Of a DNA stretch of 39,757 nucleotides, positions 14,768 to 23,516 are shown piece after piece; position 1 is the stretch's first letter, and every line of letters starts with the position of its first letter. The DNA is taken from the NCBI GenBank assembly GCA_029572815.1, contig JAKPUQ010000060.1:77274-117030 (forward strand), written 5' to 3'. This stretch comes from Bacillota bacterium. Lineage in GTDB: Bacteria; Bacillota; Clostridia; Oscillospirales; Ruminococcaceae. The notes under the pieces are model-generated. The model was not told where the DNA came from. It saw only the letters and a program-made list of their open reading frames with translations, and did no database searches. The translations under genes and the position numbers were made by a program.

Positions 14768-16606
14768 ATGCTTAAAGATTTGATAGAAAAACATCTTCTT
14801 GAGGTGCAGAAGCCCTCAAGATATATCGGCGGAGAAGTCGGCAGCGTTATCAAGGATAAATCAAAGGTCGATGTAAGGTTTGCCTTCTGTTTCCCTGATA
14901 CATACGATATAGGAATGTCACACCTTGGCATGAAGATACTGTATTCACTTACAAATGAGCGTGAAAATTACTGGTGTGAGCGCTGTTTTGCTCCCGGTGA
15001 GGACTTTGAAGCCGTAATGCGCGAGAATAATATCCCGCTTTACGCTCTTGAGAGTCTTGATCCCATAAAGGATTTTGATTTTATCGGATTTACAATGCAG
15101 TATGAGCTGTCTTATACAAATGTGCTGAATATGCTGGATCTTGCCGGTATCCCCATATTTGCAGCAGACAGGACTCAGGAACTAACACAGATCGTAGTTG
15201 CCGGCGGTCCATGCGTCTGTAACCCGGAGCCGCTTGCAGACTTTTTTGATATTTTCATTCTCGGTGAGGGCGAAGAGGTAAACCTTGAACTGATGGATCT
15301 CTACGCTGAAATGAAGAAGCAGGGCGCCTCAAGAGATGAGTTCCTGCGCAGCGCAGCTCACATCGAAGGTGTATATGTTCCGAAGTTTTATCACTTTATG
15401 TATAAGGAAGGCGGTACCATAGACAGGCTTGAGGTGTCAGACGGTGCTCCGGAAGTTGTGCACAAGAGGATAATAAAGGGTTTTGACAAGGTCTATTATC
15501 CTGATAATTTTGTTGTACCCTTTACCGAGATCGTTCAGGACAGAGCTTCGGTAGAGGTTCTCCGCGGCTGTATCAGAGGCTGTCGGTTCTGTCAGGCAGG
15601 CTTTATTTACAGACCTTTCCGCGAAAAACACACAGATACGATATGCAAAGAGGTCAAGTGCTTGTGTGAGAATACAGGATACGACGAGGTATCTCTGGCA
15701 TCACTTAGCACAAGCGACCATTCGGAGATTGACCCAATGCTTACCGCACTCCTTGACTATACGGTCAGCGAGAGGATAAATCTTTCACTGCCGTCACTCA
15801 GAGTCGATAATTTCTCGGAGTCTCTTCTCGAAAAGATAAAAAAGGTGAGAAAAAGTGGTCTTACCTTTGCCGCAGAGGGCGGTACACAGCGGCTGCGTGA
15901 TGTTATAAATAAGAATGTCTCCGAAGAGGAGATCATGAATACCTGTCGTATAGCCTTTGAAGGCGGATATTCTTCTGTAAAGCTTTACTTCATGATGGGA
16001 CTTCCCACTGAGACAGATGAGGATATAGAGGGAATAGCTGATCTGGCAAACAGGATAATCGACCTTTATTATAGTATAGATAATCGTCCAAAGGGAAGGG
16101 GAGTACAGATCTCTATAAGCTGTGCTACCTTCGTCCCGAAGCCATTTACTCCCTTCCAGTTTGAACCTCAGGACACAAGAGAAATGATTGAGCATAAGCA
16201 GAAGCTGCTTCTTGATACAGTCAAGACCAAGAAGATCAAGGTGAGCTATCATAATCCCGAAGTAAGTATGCTGGAGGTTATCCTTGCAAAGGGCGACAGA
16301 AGACTTTGCAAAGCCGTTTATACTGCCTGGCAGAAGGGCTGTAAGTTTGACAGCTGGGACGAATACTTCAATTTTGGTAAATGGACAGAAGCCTTTGCAG
16401 AGTGCGGGATAGATACCTCATTCTACGCTAACCGCAGGTTTGAATATGACGAGATCCTGCCCTGGGATCATCTGGACTATTATGTGAGCAAGGAGTTTCT
16501 TATCCGTGAGAACAAGACCGCTCACAAGTCTATAACAACACCGAACTGTCGCCTGAGATGTTCGGGCTGCGGAGTAAATAAAAAAGTAGGGAGGGAATGC
16601 TTTTGA
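14768..16606 (+). CDS. B12-binding-domain radical SAM protein, TIGR03960 type
   Basis: A 612-aa protein with a cobalamin-binding-like N-terminal domain (residues about 35-200, including TYDIGMSHLGMKILY and GGPCVCNPEPLADFFD), followed by a radical SAM core with cluster cysteines C268, C272 and C275 (CIRGCRFC). The C-terminus carries a short cysteine cluster (RLRCSGCGV). This is the large partner of a two-gene set found widely in Clostridia, often beside ribosomal protein genes; its reaction is not established to my knowledge. The next gene, its usual small partner, overlaps by 10 nt. Confidence 0.88.
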   Translation: MLKDLIEKHLLEVQKPSRYIGGEVGSVIKDKSKVDVRFAFCFPDTYDIGMSHLGMKILYSLTNERENYWCERCFAPGEDFEAVMRENNIPLYALESLDPIKDFDFIGFTMQYELSYTNVLNMLDLAGIPIFAADRTQELTQIVVAGGPCVCNPEPLADFFDIFILGEGEEVNLELMDLYAEMKKQGASRDEFLRSAAHIEGVYVPKFYHFMYKEGGTIDRLEVSDGAPEVVHKRIIKGFDKVYYPDNFVVPFTEIVQDRASVEVLRGCIRGCRFCQAGFIYRPFREKHTDTICKEVKCLCENTGYDEVSLASLSTSDHSEIDPMLTALLDYTVSERINLSLPSLRVDNFSESLLEKIKKVRKSGLTFAAEGGTQRLRDVINKNVSEEEIMNTCRIAFEGGYSSVKLYFMMGLPTETDEDIEGIADLANRIIDLYYSIDNRPKGRGVQISISCATFVPKPFTPFQFEPQDTREMIEHKQKLLLDTVKTKKIKVSYHNPEVSMLEVILAKGDRRLCKAVYTAWQKGCKFDSWDEYFNFGKWTEAFAECGIDTSFYANRRFEYDEILPWDHLDYYVSKEFLIRENKTAHKSITTPNCRLRCSGCGVNKKVGRECF

Positions 16607-17256
16607 TCCGTGTAAGAGCAACATTTGAAAAATGCGGCCGCGCAAAGTATATTTCTCACCTCGATCTGAATCGCTGTATGCTCAGAACATTCAGACGTTC
16701 GGGAATTCCTATATGGTATACCGAGGGCTTCAACCCTCACCCGTATTACTCCTTTGCGCTGGCGCTTTCTCTCGGTTTTGAGAGCAGCTGCGAGATACTT
16801 GACTTTAACCTCAATGAGGAGATGCCTTTTGAAGAGATAAGGGACAGGCTCAATGCAGTAATGCCTGAGGGAATGAAAATAATCAAGGTGGCTGAACAGA
16901 AGCAGAAGATCACCGCTATAACAGAGGCGGAATATGGCTTCTCGCTGTCGGCTGCTGATACGGACAGGCTTTACAGTGATATTCAGTCGCTTCTTGCAAA
17001 GCCTGAGATACTTATTGAAAAGAAGACTAAAAAAGGTATCAAAACAGTTGATATAAAGCCTTCTGTCAAGGTGATGAGCTGTGAAAAGACAGATAACTCC
17101 GTAGATATGACCATCAGGCTTCCGGCGGGAACTCAGACCAATTTCAATCCCACTTTGTTCATCGATGCCCTCAGAAACATGGGCGGAGAGACATTCGAGG
17201 CTGAAAAAATACGCCGAACGGGAATTTTTTGCGAAAATAATGAAATTTTTTCGTGA
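16597..17256 (+). CDS. TIGR03936/DUF2344-type radical-SAM-associated protein
   Basis: A 219-aa protein with the family opening RVRATFEKCGRAKYISHLDLNRCMLRTFRRSGIP and the motif TEGFNPHPYYSFALALSLG. It is the invariant small partner of the TIGR03960 radical SAM protein and in some genomes is fused to it. ATG 16597 has a GGGAGGGA site and overlaps the preceding stop, so the pair is translationally coupled. In many relatives a ribonuclease G gene follows; here the rplS unit follows instead. Confidence 0.85.
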   Translation: MLLIRVRATFEKCGRAKYISHLDLNRCMLRTFRRSGIPIWYTEGFNPHPYYSFALALSLGFESSCEILDFNLNEEMPFEEIRDRLNAVMPEGMKIIKVAEQKQKITAITEAEYGFSLSAADTDRLYSDIQSLLAKPEILIEKKTKKGIKTVDIKPSVKVMSCEKTDNSVDMTIRLPAGTQTNFNPTLFIDALRNMGGETFEAEKIRRTGIFCENNEIFS

Positions 17257-17262
17257 AAACAC

Positions 17263-17291
17263 TTGCATTTTTCTGCAAAGTATGTTATCAT
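17263..17291 (+). promoter_or_regulatory. Promoter of rplS
   Basis: -35 TTGCAT (17263-17268), a 17-bp spacer ending TGT, and -10 TATCAT (17286-17291), an extended -10 promoter. Predicted start near 17298. Confidence 0.72.
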
Positions 17292-17297
17292 ATAAAA

Positions 17298-17502
17298 GCA
17301 TTTGAAATCCGTTCGGACATTTTATGCCCGAATGAGGGTTAATGCCGAAAGACATTAAATCGGATAGTCCGCTGCCTGCTGCTCATTTTTAATGAGCCCG
17401 GGCGCTTAATGCGCCGCTCTATTTATTCCTGCAAGTGCCGAATGCTGAACGGTACATCGCGGGACAGGTAAGAATGTTCGGAAATTTTAGGAGGAAAATA
17501 AA
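17298..17502 (+). promoter_or_regulatory. Structured leader of rplS, candidate L19-type autoregulatory element
   Basis: A leader of about 205 nt full of local helices: TTAATG/CATTAA around 17339-17358 with the loop CCGAAAGA; CGGA/TCCG near 17360-17372; GCTCATT/AATGAGC near 17380-17398; GGCGC/GCGCC near 17400-17415; and an outer CCTG/CAGG pairing near 17428-17468. Firmicute rplS genes are known to carry an L19 leader RNA; this leader is longer than the short described motif, so the match is unproven. No transcription terminator is obvious within it, so control could be at translation. Confidence 0.5.
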
Positions 17503-17847
17503 ATGGATGCACTCAAGTTAATCAGCGAATCAAGCATGAAGGAAAATGTTCCGCAGTTCAACGTAGGTGATACCGTTAAGGTTCACGTTCAGATCAAGGA
17601 AGGCGATAAGAGCCGTATCCAGATCTTCGAGGGTACTGTAATTGCCAAGAAGCACGGCGGAATCAGCGAGACCTTTACTGTAAGACGTGTTGCACACGGC
17701 TGTGGTATCGAAAGAGTATTCCCTCTTCACTCACCTGTTGTTGACAAGGTTGAGGTCGTAAGATACGGTAAGGTTCGCAGAGCTAAGCTCTACTACCTCA
17801 GAGACAGAGTTGGTAAGGCTGCTAAGGTTAAGGAACAGCTCCGCTAA
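17503..17847 (+). CDS. rplS: Ribosomal protein L19
   Basis: A 114-aa 50S subunit protein of usual length, located at the 30S-50S interface. Family segments [34 protein letters not shown] and [22 protein letters not shown] are all present. A strong AGGAGG site precedes ATG 17503. It has its own promoter and structured leader, with two hairpins behind it. Confidence 0.97.
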   Translation: MDALKLISESSMKENVPQFNVGDTVKVHVQIKEGDKSRIQIFEGTVIAKKHGGISETFTVRRVAHGCGIERVFPLHSPVVDKVEVVRYGKVRRAKLYYLRDRVGKAAKVKEQLR

Positions 17848-17860
17848 CAGGTTGCAGACT

Positions 17861-17890
17861 GAGTTCAGCCGACTTTGTCTCGGCTGACTC
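17861..17890 (+). other. Hairpin after rplS
   Basis: A stem of about 12 bp (GAGTtCAGCCGA with TCGGCTGaCTC) without a strong T run. It may stabilise the rplS message 3' end or act together with the terminator that follows. Confidence 0.5.
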
Positions 17891-17904
17891 ATCTTCTTTC
17901 CTTG

Positions 17905-17926
17905 AGGGACTTAATGTCCTTTTTTT
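17905..17926 (+). terminator. Rho-independent terminator of rplS
   Basis: A 6-bp stem (AGGGAC 17905-17910 with GTCCTT) followed by a run of T. A TATAAT -10 box for the next gene lies at 17937-17942, without a good -35. Confidence 0.7.
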
Positions 17927-17966
17927 GCTACATTTTTATAATTAAAGAAAGTCTGGAGGCAGCATT

Positions 17967-18743
17967 ATGGCTGACGAAGTAAAGAAAACTACAGAAAATA
18001 CAGAAACAGAGACAGTTGCTGAAGCTGTTGAAGATATCGAAGAGGCAGCTGAGGATCTTGCCGAGGCTGTTGAAGACGAAGAAGACATTGAAGAAGATGA
18101 TGACGACGCTGAAGAAGATGAGGCGGAAGAACAGGCAAAGAAAAAGGAAGGAAAATTCGTCGATGATATCATCGAGGTAATTGAATCAACACTCCTTACT
18201 GTATTTGTCATTGTAATGATATTTACATATCTTCTCCATCCGGTAAACGTTGTAGGAAAATCTATGAACAATACTCTTATGGACGGAAACAGGATCTTTA
18301 TGACCACCGTTTATACAGGTCCGCATTATGGTGATATCATTGTCATCAATAATGATATGGCATATTTCTTTGACCAGGCGGGAAAAGTCTACGAAAAGGA
18401 CATCACAGGCTCCGGTCTGAAGGAATGCATTATCAAGCGTGTTATTGCAGAACCAGGTCAGACTATTGATTTTGATGTCGAGAAGGAACAGGTCATAGTG
18501 GATGGCAAGGTGCTTGATGAGCCTTACATCAAACAGACCGTAAATGGTGACGGAGGAATGTATGACTTCCCGATCACTGTTCCTGAAGGATACTATTTCG
18601 TTATGGGAGATAACAGACGTGAGTCTGCTGACAGCCGTAACCCTGATGTCGGTCTTATCAAGAAGGAACAGATCTACGGCAAGGCTGTTCTCAGATATTC
18701 TCCTATAAAGGAATTCAAGTTCCTCTTCTTTAATAATAAGTAA
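17967..18743 (+). CDS. lepB: Signal peptidase I with long acidic N-terminal extension
   Basis: A 258-aa type I signal peptidase that cleaves signal peptides of exported proteins at the outer face of the membrane. The Ser/Lys dyad is S99 (VVGKSMNNTL) and K157 (CIIKRVIAEPGQ); the later FVMGDNRRESADSR box is present. One membrane segment spans about 73-90. Residues 1-58 are an unusual, almost purely acidic and alanine-rich stretch ending in KKK, which would be cytoplasmic. A second signal peptidase gene follows 12 nt later. Confidence 0.93.
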   Translation: MADEVKKTTENTETETVAEAVEDIEEAAEDLAEAVEDEEDIEEDDDDAEEDEAEEQAKKKEGKFVDDIIEVIESTLLTVFVIVMIFTYLLHPVNVVGKSMNNTLMDGNRIFMTTVYTGPHYGDIIVINNDMAYFFDQAGKVYEKDITGSGLKECIIKRVIAEPGQTIDFDVEKEQVIVDGKVLDEPYIKQTVNGDGGMYDFPITVPEGYYFVMGDNRRESADSRNPDVGLIKKEQIYGKAVLRYSPIKEFKFLFFNNK

Positions 18744-18755
18744 GATTGAGCTATA

Positions 18756-19322
18756 ATGAAAAGGATAATCGGCTTCATTGAGACTCTGCTCATAGCATTT
18801 TTCGTAATGTGTATGGTCTTTACATTTTGCCTTGGGATCTATTCTGTAAGCGGCGTTTCTATGGAGAATACTCTGACTCAGGGGGATTCAATTCTGGTTG
18901 CGAAGTTTCCGCTGAGTATAAAACAGGGTGATATCATTGTTGCGTCTGTAAATAAGGCAGCAACACTTGATGATAATAATAATATCATAACAAAAAGTGT
19001 ACCTGACAATACTATCATAAAAAGAGTGATAGCATCCGAGGGGCAAACGGTAGACATCGATTTCAGCCGCGGTAAAGTATATGTTGACGGTGAGGTGCTG
19101 CGCGAGGATTATGCAAACGGACTCACTCACCTGGATGAGGGTGCTTTCACAGGCAGGTATCCCGTAACAGTACCGGAAGGATATCTTTTTGTTATGGGCG
19201 ATAACAGAAGAAATTCACTTGACAGCCGGTCAACGGATATTGGCTTTGTTTCAAAACATAGTGTTGACGGAAAGGTCATTTGCCGTCTGGCACCGTCCGA
19301 AAAATTCGGACGTATACAGTGA
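18756..19322 (+). CDS. Signal peptidase I, second tandem copy
   Basis: A 188-aa paralogue of the preceding enzyme without the acidic extension. Dyad S35 (SGVSMENTL) and K89 (TIIKRVIASEGQ); FVMGDNRRNSLDSR is present; one N-terminal membrane segment (6-28). All catalytic boxes are intact, so it is probably active. The different N-termini and moderate sequence divergence from its neighbour argue against a recent duplication. It is followed by rbgA with a gap of about 20 nt. Confidence 0.93.
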   Translation: MKRIIGFIETLLIAFFVMCMVFTFCLGIYSVSGVSMENTLTQGDSILVAKFPLSIKQGDIIVASVNKAATLDDNNNIITKSVPDNTIIKRVIASEGQTVDIDFSRGKVYVDGEVLREDYANGLTHLDEGAFTGRYPVTVPEGYLFVMGDNRRNSLDSRSTDIGFVSKHSVDGKVICRLAPSEKFGRIQ

Positions 19323-19345
19323 ACTAATGGTTGCAGGAGGCAATA

Positions 19346-20227
19346 GTGGATAATACGGATATGAAACAGATCCAGTGGTTTCCTGGACACATGGCTAAAA
19401 CAAGAAGACTGATCGCTTCAAATCTTTCTCTTGTAGATGCAGTTGTTGAGATAGTGGACGCTCGTTCTCCGCTCAGCAGCCGCAATCCGGAAATGGATCA
19501 TATGACTAAAAACAAGCCGAGACTTGTGCTGCTCAATAAAAGTGATCTTGCTGACGAGCGCACAACTCAGCAGTGGATAAACTACTTCAGGCGAAATGAC
19601 AGTGAAGCCCTTGCGGTTGACTGTAAATCAGGAAAGGGCTTGAAGTCTATACTTCCCACACTAAAAAATACCGTTCTCAAGGAACTTATGGATAAGCGAG
19701 AAAGAAATGGTATGAAGGGTGCAGCCGTCAGGCTTATGATAGTCGGCATACCTAATGTAGGAAAATCCTCACTTATCAATAAGTTAGCAGGCTCTAAGCG
19801 TGCTAAGGTTGAGGACAAACCCGGTGTCACGAGAACAAAACAGTGGGTAAAGCTGGATAATAATACAGAGCTACTGGATATGCCCGGAGTTCTCTGGCCT
19901 AAATTTGAGGATCAGAGTGTAGCAGTAAGACTTGCTTTTACAGGCGCTATAAGCGATGATATACTTGATATTGAGACACTTGCTATGAAGCTTCTTTCAT
20001 ATCTCGCAGAGAATTATCCGAATTCTCTCACCGAAAGATATAAGATCGAGCTTTCAGAGGAGGATACCGGTCTTGACTTGCTTGAAAAGGTCGGTAAAAA
20101 GCGCGGTATGATGATTTCAGGCGGTGAGATCAATACAGAGCGTGCAGCTATAACTGTATTGGATGAGTTCAGAAGCGGAAAGCTTGGCAGGATCACTCTT
20201 GAAGCTCCTCCGCAGAAGGAGCAGTAA
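19346..20227 (+). CDS. rbgA: Ribosome biogenesis GTPase YlqF/RbgA
   Basis: A circularly permuted GTPase needed for late assembly of the 50S subunit. The G4 motif NKSD comes first, followed by the P-loop GIPNVGKSS and the G3 DMPG, which is the diagnostic order. The N-terminal QWFPGHMAKTRR is characteristic. GTG 19346 is chosen because AGGAGG (19335-19340) is 5 nt upstream; the open frame extends further to a TTG that overlaps that site. The stop codon overlaps the rnhB start (TAATG). Confidence 0.95.
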   Translation: MDNTDMKQIQWFPGHMAKTRRLIASNLSLVDAVVEIVDARSPLSSRNPEMDHMTKNKPRLVLLNKSDLADERTTQQWINYFRRNDSEALAVDCKSGKGLKSILPTLKNTVLKELMDKRERNGMKGAAVRLMIVGIPNVGKSSLINKLAGSKRAKVEDKPGVTRTKQWVKLDNNTELLDMPGVLWPKFEDQSVAVRLAFTGAISDDILDIETLAMKLLSYLAENYPNSLTERYKIELSEEDTGLDLLEKVGKKRGMMISGGEINTERAAITVLDEFRSGKLGRITLEAPPQKEQ

Positions 20228-20850
20228 TGGCAAGGATAATTCTTCATAAGGAGCTTTTTGATTATGACACGGAGCTTCGCAGGGAGTATCCCGTTATATG
20301 CGGAGTTGATGAAGCAGGACGAGGTCCGCTTGCGGGCGATGTTTATGCTGCTGCTGTTATTCTTAAAGATGATGCTCTGATAAACTATCTCAATGACAGC
20401 AAGAAAATTTCGGAAAAGCGAAGGGAGTTTCTTTATGATGAGGTCATAGAGAAGGCTGACGCTTACTGTATAGCAACTGCATCGGTAGAAGAGATAGACC
20501 GTCTGAATATCCTTCAGGCGACAATGCTTGCCATGAAAAGAGCTGTGGAAGGTTTGGGCGTAAAGGCTGATCTTGCACTGATTGACGGAAACAGGCTTCC
20601 TGAGCTTGAATGCGAGAGCAGATATGTTATCCACGGAGATGCAGTTTCAGCTTCTATCGCAGCTGCTTCCATACTTGCAAAAGTCGCAAGAGATCGCTAT
20701 ATGCGTGAGTTGGACGAGAGGTATCCCCAGTACTGCTTTAGCAAGCATAAGGGATACGGGACGGCTCTGCACTATGAAAAGCTTGCGGAATTCGGTATAT
20801 CCGATGTTCACCGCAGAACATTCTTGAAAAAGCTTTATGACGAAAAGTGA
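20227..20850 (+). CDS. rnhB: Ribonuclease HII
   Basis: A 207-aa enzyme that nicks RNA in RNA-DNA hybrids and helps remove misincorporated ribonucleotides. The signature GVDEAGRGPLAGDV holds the first two acidic active-site residues; LIDGNRLP holds the third and SILAKVARDRYM the conserved C-terminal block. It overlaps rbgA by 1 nt and yraN by 14 nt. The rbgA-rnhB-yraN order is common in Firmicutes. Confidence 0.96.
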   Translation: MARIILHKELFDYDTELRREYPVICGVDEAGRGPLAGDVYAAAVILKDDALINYLNDSKKISEKRREFLYDEVIEKADAYCIATASVEEIDRLNILQATMLAMKRAVEGLGVKADLALIDGNRLPELECESRYVIHGDAVSASIAAASILAKVARDRYMRELDERYPQYCFSKHKGYGTALHYEKLAEFGISDVHRRTFLKKLYDEK

Positions 20851-21214
20851 AATAGGAAAGCTCGGAGAGGAAAGCGTTTGCAATTACCTGATCGAGCGCG
20901 GATATAATATCGCTGCACGAAATTACCGCATCAAGGGCGGCGAGATAGACATAATCGCTGAAAACGGTGATTATATCGCATTTGTTGAGGTGAAATCCCG
21001 TAAACCTGACAGTATGGTCTCGGGATTTGAAGCTGTCAACAAGCGTAAACGCGGACTTATAATCAAAACTGCTGCTGATTATTGCTGTAAGCACCCGAAT
21101 ATACTGCAGCCGAGATTTGATGTCGCACAAGTCATCATTGACGGAGGCAAGGTGCTCGGCATTGATTATATTTTAAACGCCTATGATACAACAGGCTACA
21201 ATTTCATATTTTGA
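20837..21214 (+). CDS. YraN/UPF0102 family endonuclease-fold protein
   Basis: A 125-aa protein with a PD-(D/E)xK nuclease core: GEIDIIAENGDYIAFVEVKSRK contains E, D and EVK in the right spacing. The opening IGKLGEESVCNYLIERGYNIAARNYR is typical of UPF0102. The biological role of this family is not settled; the fold resembles Holliday-junction resolvases. It overlaps the end of rnhB. Confidence 0.9.
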   Translation: MTKSEIGKLGEESVCNYLIERGYNIAARNYRIKGGEIDIIAENGDYIAFVEVKSRKPDSMVSGFEAVNKRKRGLIIKTAADYCCKHPNILQPRFDVAQVIIDGGKVLGIDYILNAYDTTGYNFIF

Positions 21215-21225
21215 AGGGTGATAAT

Positions 21226-22719
21226 ATGTTTTATAACAGCACAAGAAACAGTGATGTCAAGGTCAACAGTGCCGAAGCTATTACTCAGGGTATCTCAGCC
21301 GAGGGCGGACTTTTTGTTCCGGAAAGCATTCCTCAGCTGACACTTGATGAGATCAAGGCTATCGGTGACATGAAGTATGCTGACAGAGCTGCTTATGTGT
21401 TTTCAAAATATCTCACTGATTTTACCGATGCAGAGATACACTATTGTACAGATAATGCTTACAGTACCAAGAACTTTGAGACTGAGAGCATTGCTGAGAT
21501 AGCTCATCTCTTTGACGGCACATATATGCTGGAGCTCTGGCACGGTCCTACCTGTGCATTTAAGGATATGGCTCTACAGATCCTGCCTTATTTTCTTACA
21601 ACTTCTGCAAAGAAGATAAAGCTGGATAAGAAGATAGTTATTCTTGTTGCCACATCAGGTGACACAGGAAAGGCTGCACTTGAGGGCTTCAAGGACGTTG
21701 AGGGAACTTCGATCCTCGTTTTCTACCCCGAGGATGGCGTCAGCCCCATGCAGAAGCGTCAGATGAAGACTCAGGAGGGCTCAAATGTAGGTGTTTGTGC
21801 TATCAAGGGCAACTTTGACGACTGCCAGAACGGTGTAAAGGCTATATTCACAAATGACGATGTAAAGAAGACTCTTGACGATAACGGCATGATCTTTTCA
21901 AGCGCCAACTCCATCAACTGGGGACGTCTTGTTCCTCAGATCGTTTACTATGTGTCTGCATACGCTGAGCTTGTAAAGGACGGAGAGATCGCTCTCGGCG
22001 ACAAGATCAACATTGTAGTTCCCACAGGTAACTTTGGTAATATCCTGGCTGCTTACTATGCAAAGCACATGGGTATCCCTGCAAACAAGCTTATCTGTGC
22101 TTCCAACATAAATAATGTCCTCACAGACTTCATAAACACAGGTATCTATGACAGGAACAGACAGTTCTATGCTACTGTATCTCCTTCAATGGATATTCTT
22201 ATCTCAAGCAATCTTGAGAGACTTCTCTATCTGATGACTGACCGCAATGACGCTCTTATCAGAGAGTGGTTCGGTAAGCTTGCTTCTGAGGGAAGATATG
22301 AAGTAAATGATGATGTCAAGAAGAAGCTCAAGGAGGAGTTTGCTGCCGGCTTCTGTGATGATAATCAGACAAAGGCTACTATACACTCTGTCTATGAAAC
22401 TTATTCCTATACCTGTGATACTCATACATCCGTTGCTGTAAAGGTTTACAAGGATTACAAGGAGACCTCAGGCGATACAACAAAGACTGTTATCGCTTCC
22501 ACAGCAAGTCCTTACAAGTTCAGTGCGGCTGTTCTTGAGGCGCTTGAGGGCAAGGCTTCTGACATAGATGAGTATGACAAGGTCGACAAGATCGCTCAGC
22601 TCTCGAATATTCCTGTTCCTGCGGCTCTCGCTGACCTCAGAAACAAGCCCGAGCGCTTCAGCGACGTAATCGATAAAGCAGACCAGAAGGATTATGTGCT
22701 CAGGACACTGGGCATATAA
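21226..22719 (+). CDS. thrC: Threonine synthase
   Basis: A PLP enzyme of about 497 aa that converts O-phosphohomoserine to threonine. The PLP lysine is in GPTCAFKDMALQ, and the phosphate-binding loop in VATSGDTGKAALEGF. The N-terminal YNSTRN...ITQGISAEGGLFVPE is typical of the long-form enzyme, and the length fits. ATG 21226 is used because AAGGGTG lies 8 nt upstream; the TTG at 21211 overlaps the yraN stop and this site. No other threonine genes are nearby. Confidence 0.95.
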   Translation: MFYNSTRNSDVKVNSAEAITQGISAEGGLFVPESIPQLTLDEIKAIGDMKYADRAAYVFSKYLTDFTDAEIHYCTDNAYSTKNFETESIAEIAHLFDGTYMLELWHGPTCAFKDMALQILPYFLTTSAKKIKLDKKIVILVATSGDTGKAALEGFKDVEGTSILVFYPEDGVSPMQKRQMKTQEGSNVGVCAIKGNFDDCQNGVKAIFTNDDVKKTLDDNGMIFSSANSINWGRLVPQIVYYVSAYAELVKDGEIALGDKINIVVPTGNFGNILAAYYAKHMGIPANKLICASNINNVLTDFINTGIYDRNRQFYATVSPSMDILISSNLERLLYLMTDRNDALIREWFGKLASEGRYEVNDDVKKKLKEEFAAGFCDDNQTKATIHSVYETYSYTCDTHTSVAVKVYKDYKETSGDTTKTVIASTASPYKFSAAVLEALEGKASDIDEYDKVDKIAQLSNIPVPAALADLRNKPERFSDVIDKADQKDYVLRTLGI

Positions 22720-22722
22720 AAT

Positions 22723-23415
22723 ATGAGCTTGTTCGTACTTGCCGATCTGCACCTGTGTAAAGGCAATCCTGAAAAGACCATGAGTATCTTCCCGGGGTGG
22801 CAGGATTACCAGGAGCGGATCGAGAAAAACTGGCTCGAACTTATAAAAGAAGATGACACAGTAGTACTTCCGGGAGATATATCATGGGGTATGTCTCTTG
22901 CGGAAGCAGCTCCCGATTTTCATTTTATCGAGGAGCTTCCCGGTGAGAAGATAATCATCAAGGGAAATCATGATTACTGGTGGACCACCATGCGCAAGAT
23001 GGAGGAATTCCTGGCGGCTGAGGGGTGCAGCTCAATCAAGATACTGCATAATAACCACTATAAATATGAAAAATACGGTATCTGCGGCACAAGAGGCTGG
23101 GTCAATATGCCGGGAGAAACACAGGACGAAAAGGTTCTGAAGAGGGAAGTGCAGCGCCTTGAGACTTCCATAAAGTCAGCGCTTGCTGCGGAGCTTGAAC
23201 CTATAGTTTTTCTGCATTATCCGCCCATCTTTGCTACAAATTTTAATTACGACATCCTTGAGATATTATATCGCTATAAGATAAAAGACTGTTATTACGG
23301 TCACATTCATGGACGCTCTGCGCATGATCTTTGCGTTAAAAACACCTATGATGACGTGAATTTTCATCTGATTGCAGGGGATTATTTACAGTTTATCCCT
23401 GAAAAAGTCTTGTGA
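22723..23415 (+). CDS. Calcineurin-like metallophosphoesterase
   Basis: A 230-aa two-metal phosphoesterase with all motifs intact: LADLHL (D-x-H), LPGDISWG (GD), IKGNHDYWW (GNHD), LHYPP and YGHIHG (GHxH). It is cytoplasmic with no signal peptide. The family includes phosphodiesterases and protein phosphatases and the substrate cannot be read. It starts 3 nt after the thrC stop with no clear ribosome site, suggesting coupling to thrC translation. Confidence 0.85.
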   Translation: MSLFVLADLHLCKGNPEKTMSIFPGWQDYQERIEKNWLELIKEDDTVVLPGDISWGMSLAEAAPDFHFIEELPGEKIIIKGNHDYWWTTMRKMEEFLAAEGCSSIKILHNNHYKYEKYGICGTRGWVNMPGETQDEKVLKREVQRLETSIKSALAAELEPIVFLHYPPIFATNFNYDILEILYRYKIKDCYYGHIHGRSAHDLCVKNTYDDVNFHLIAGDYLQFIPEKVL

Positions 23416-23447
23416 TTTGTGCATTATGCAGAAGTGTTGGAAATCAG

Positions 23448-23476
23448 TAGAAAAATTATCGGAAATGTGGTATAAT
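23448..23476 (+). promoter_or_regulatory. Extended -10 promoter of tig
   Basis: -10 TATAAT (23471-23476) preceded by TGG; the -35 position (23448-23453, TAGAAA) is a 4-of-6 match at 17-bp spacing. Confidence 0.6.
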
Positions 23477-23516
23477 ATACCAAGTATGTTATATAAATAT
23501 TGGAGGACGTATCAAT

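Noticed and set aside
17861..17890. Main terminator of rplS
   Set aside because: The hairpin is strong but has no T run; the shorter hairpin at 17905-17926 with a T run fits better.
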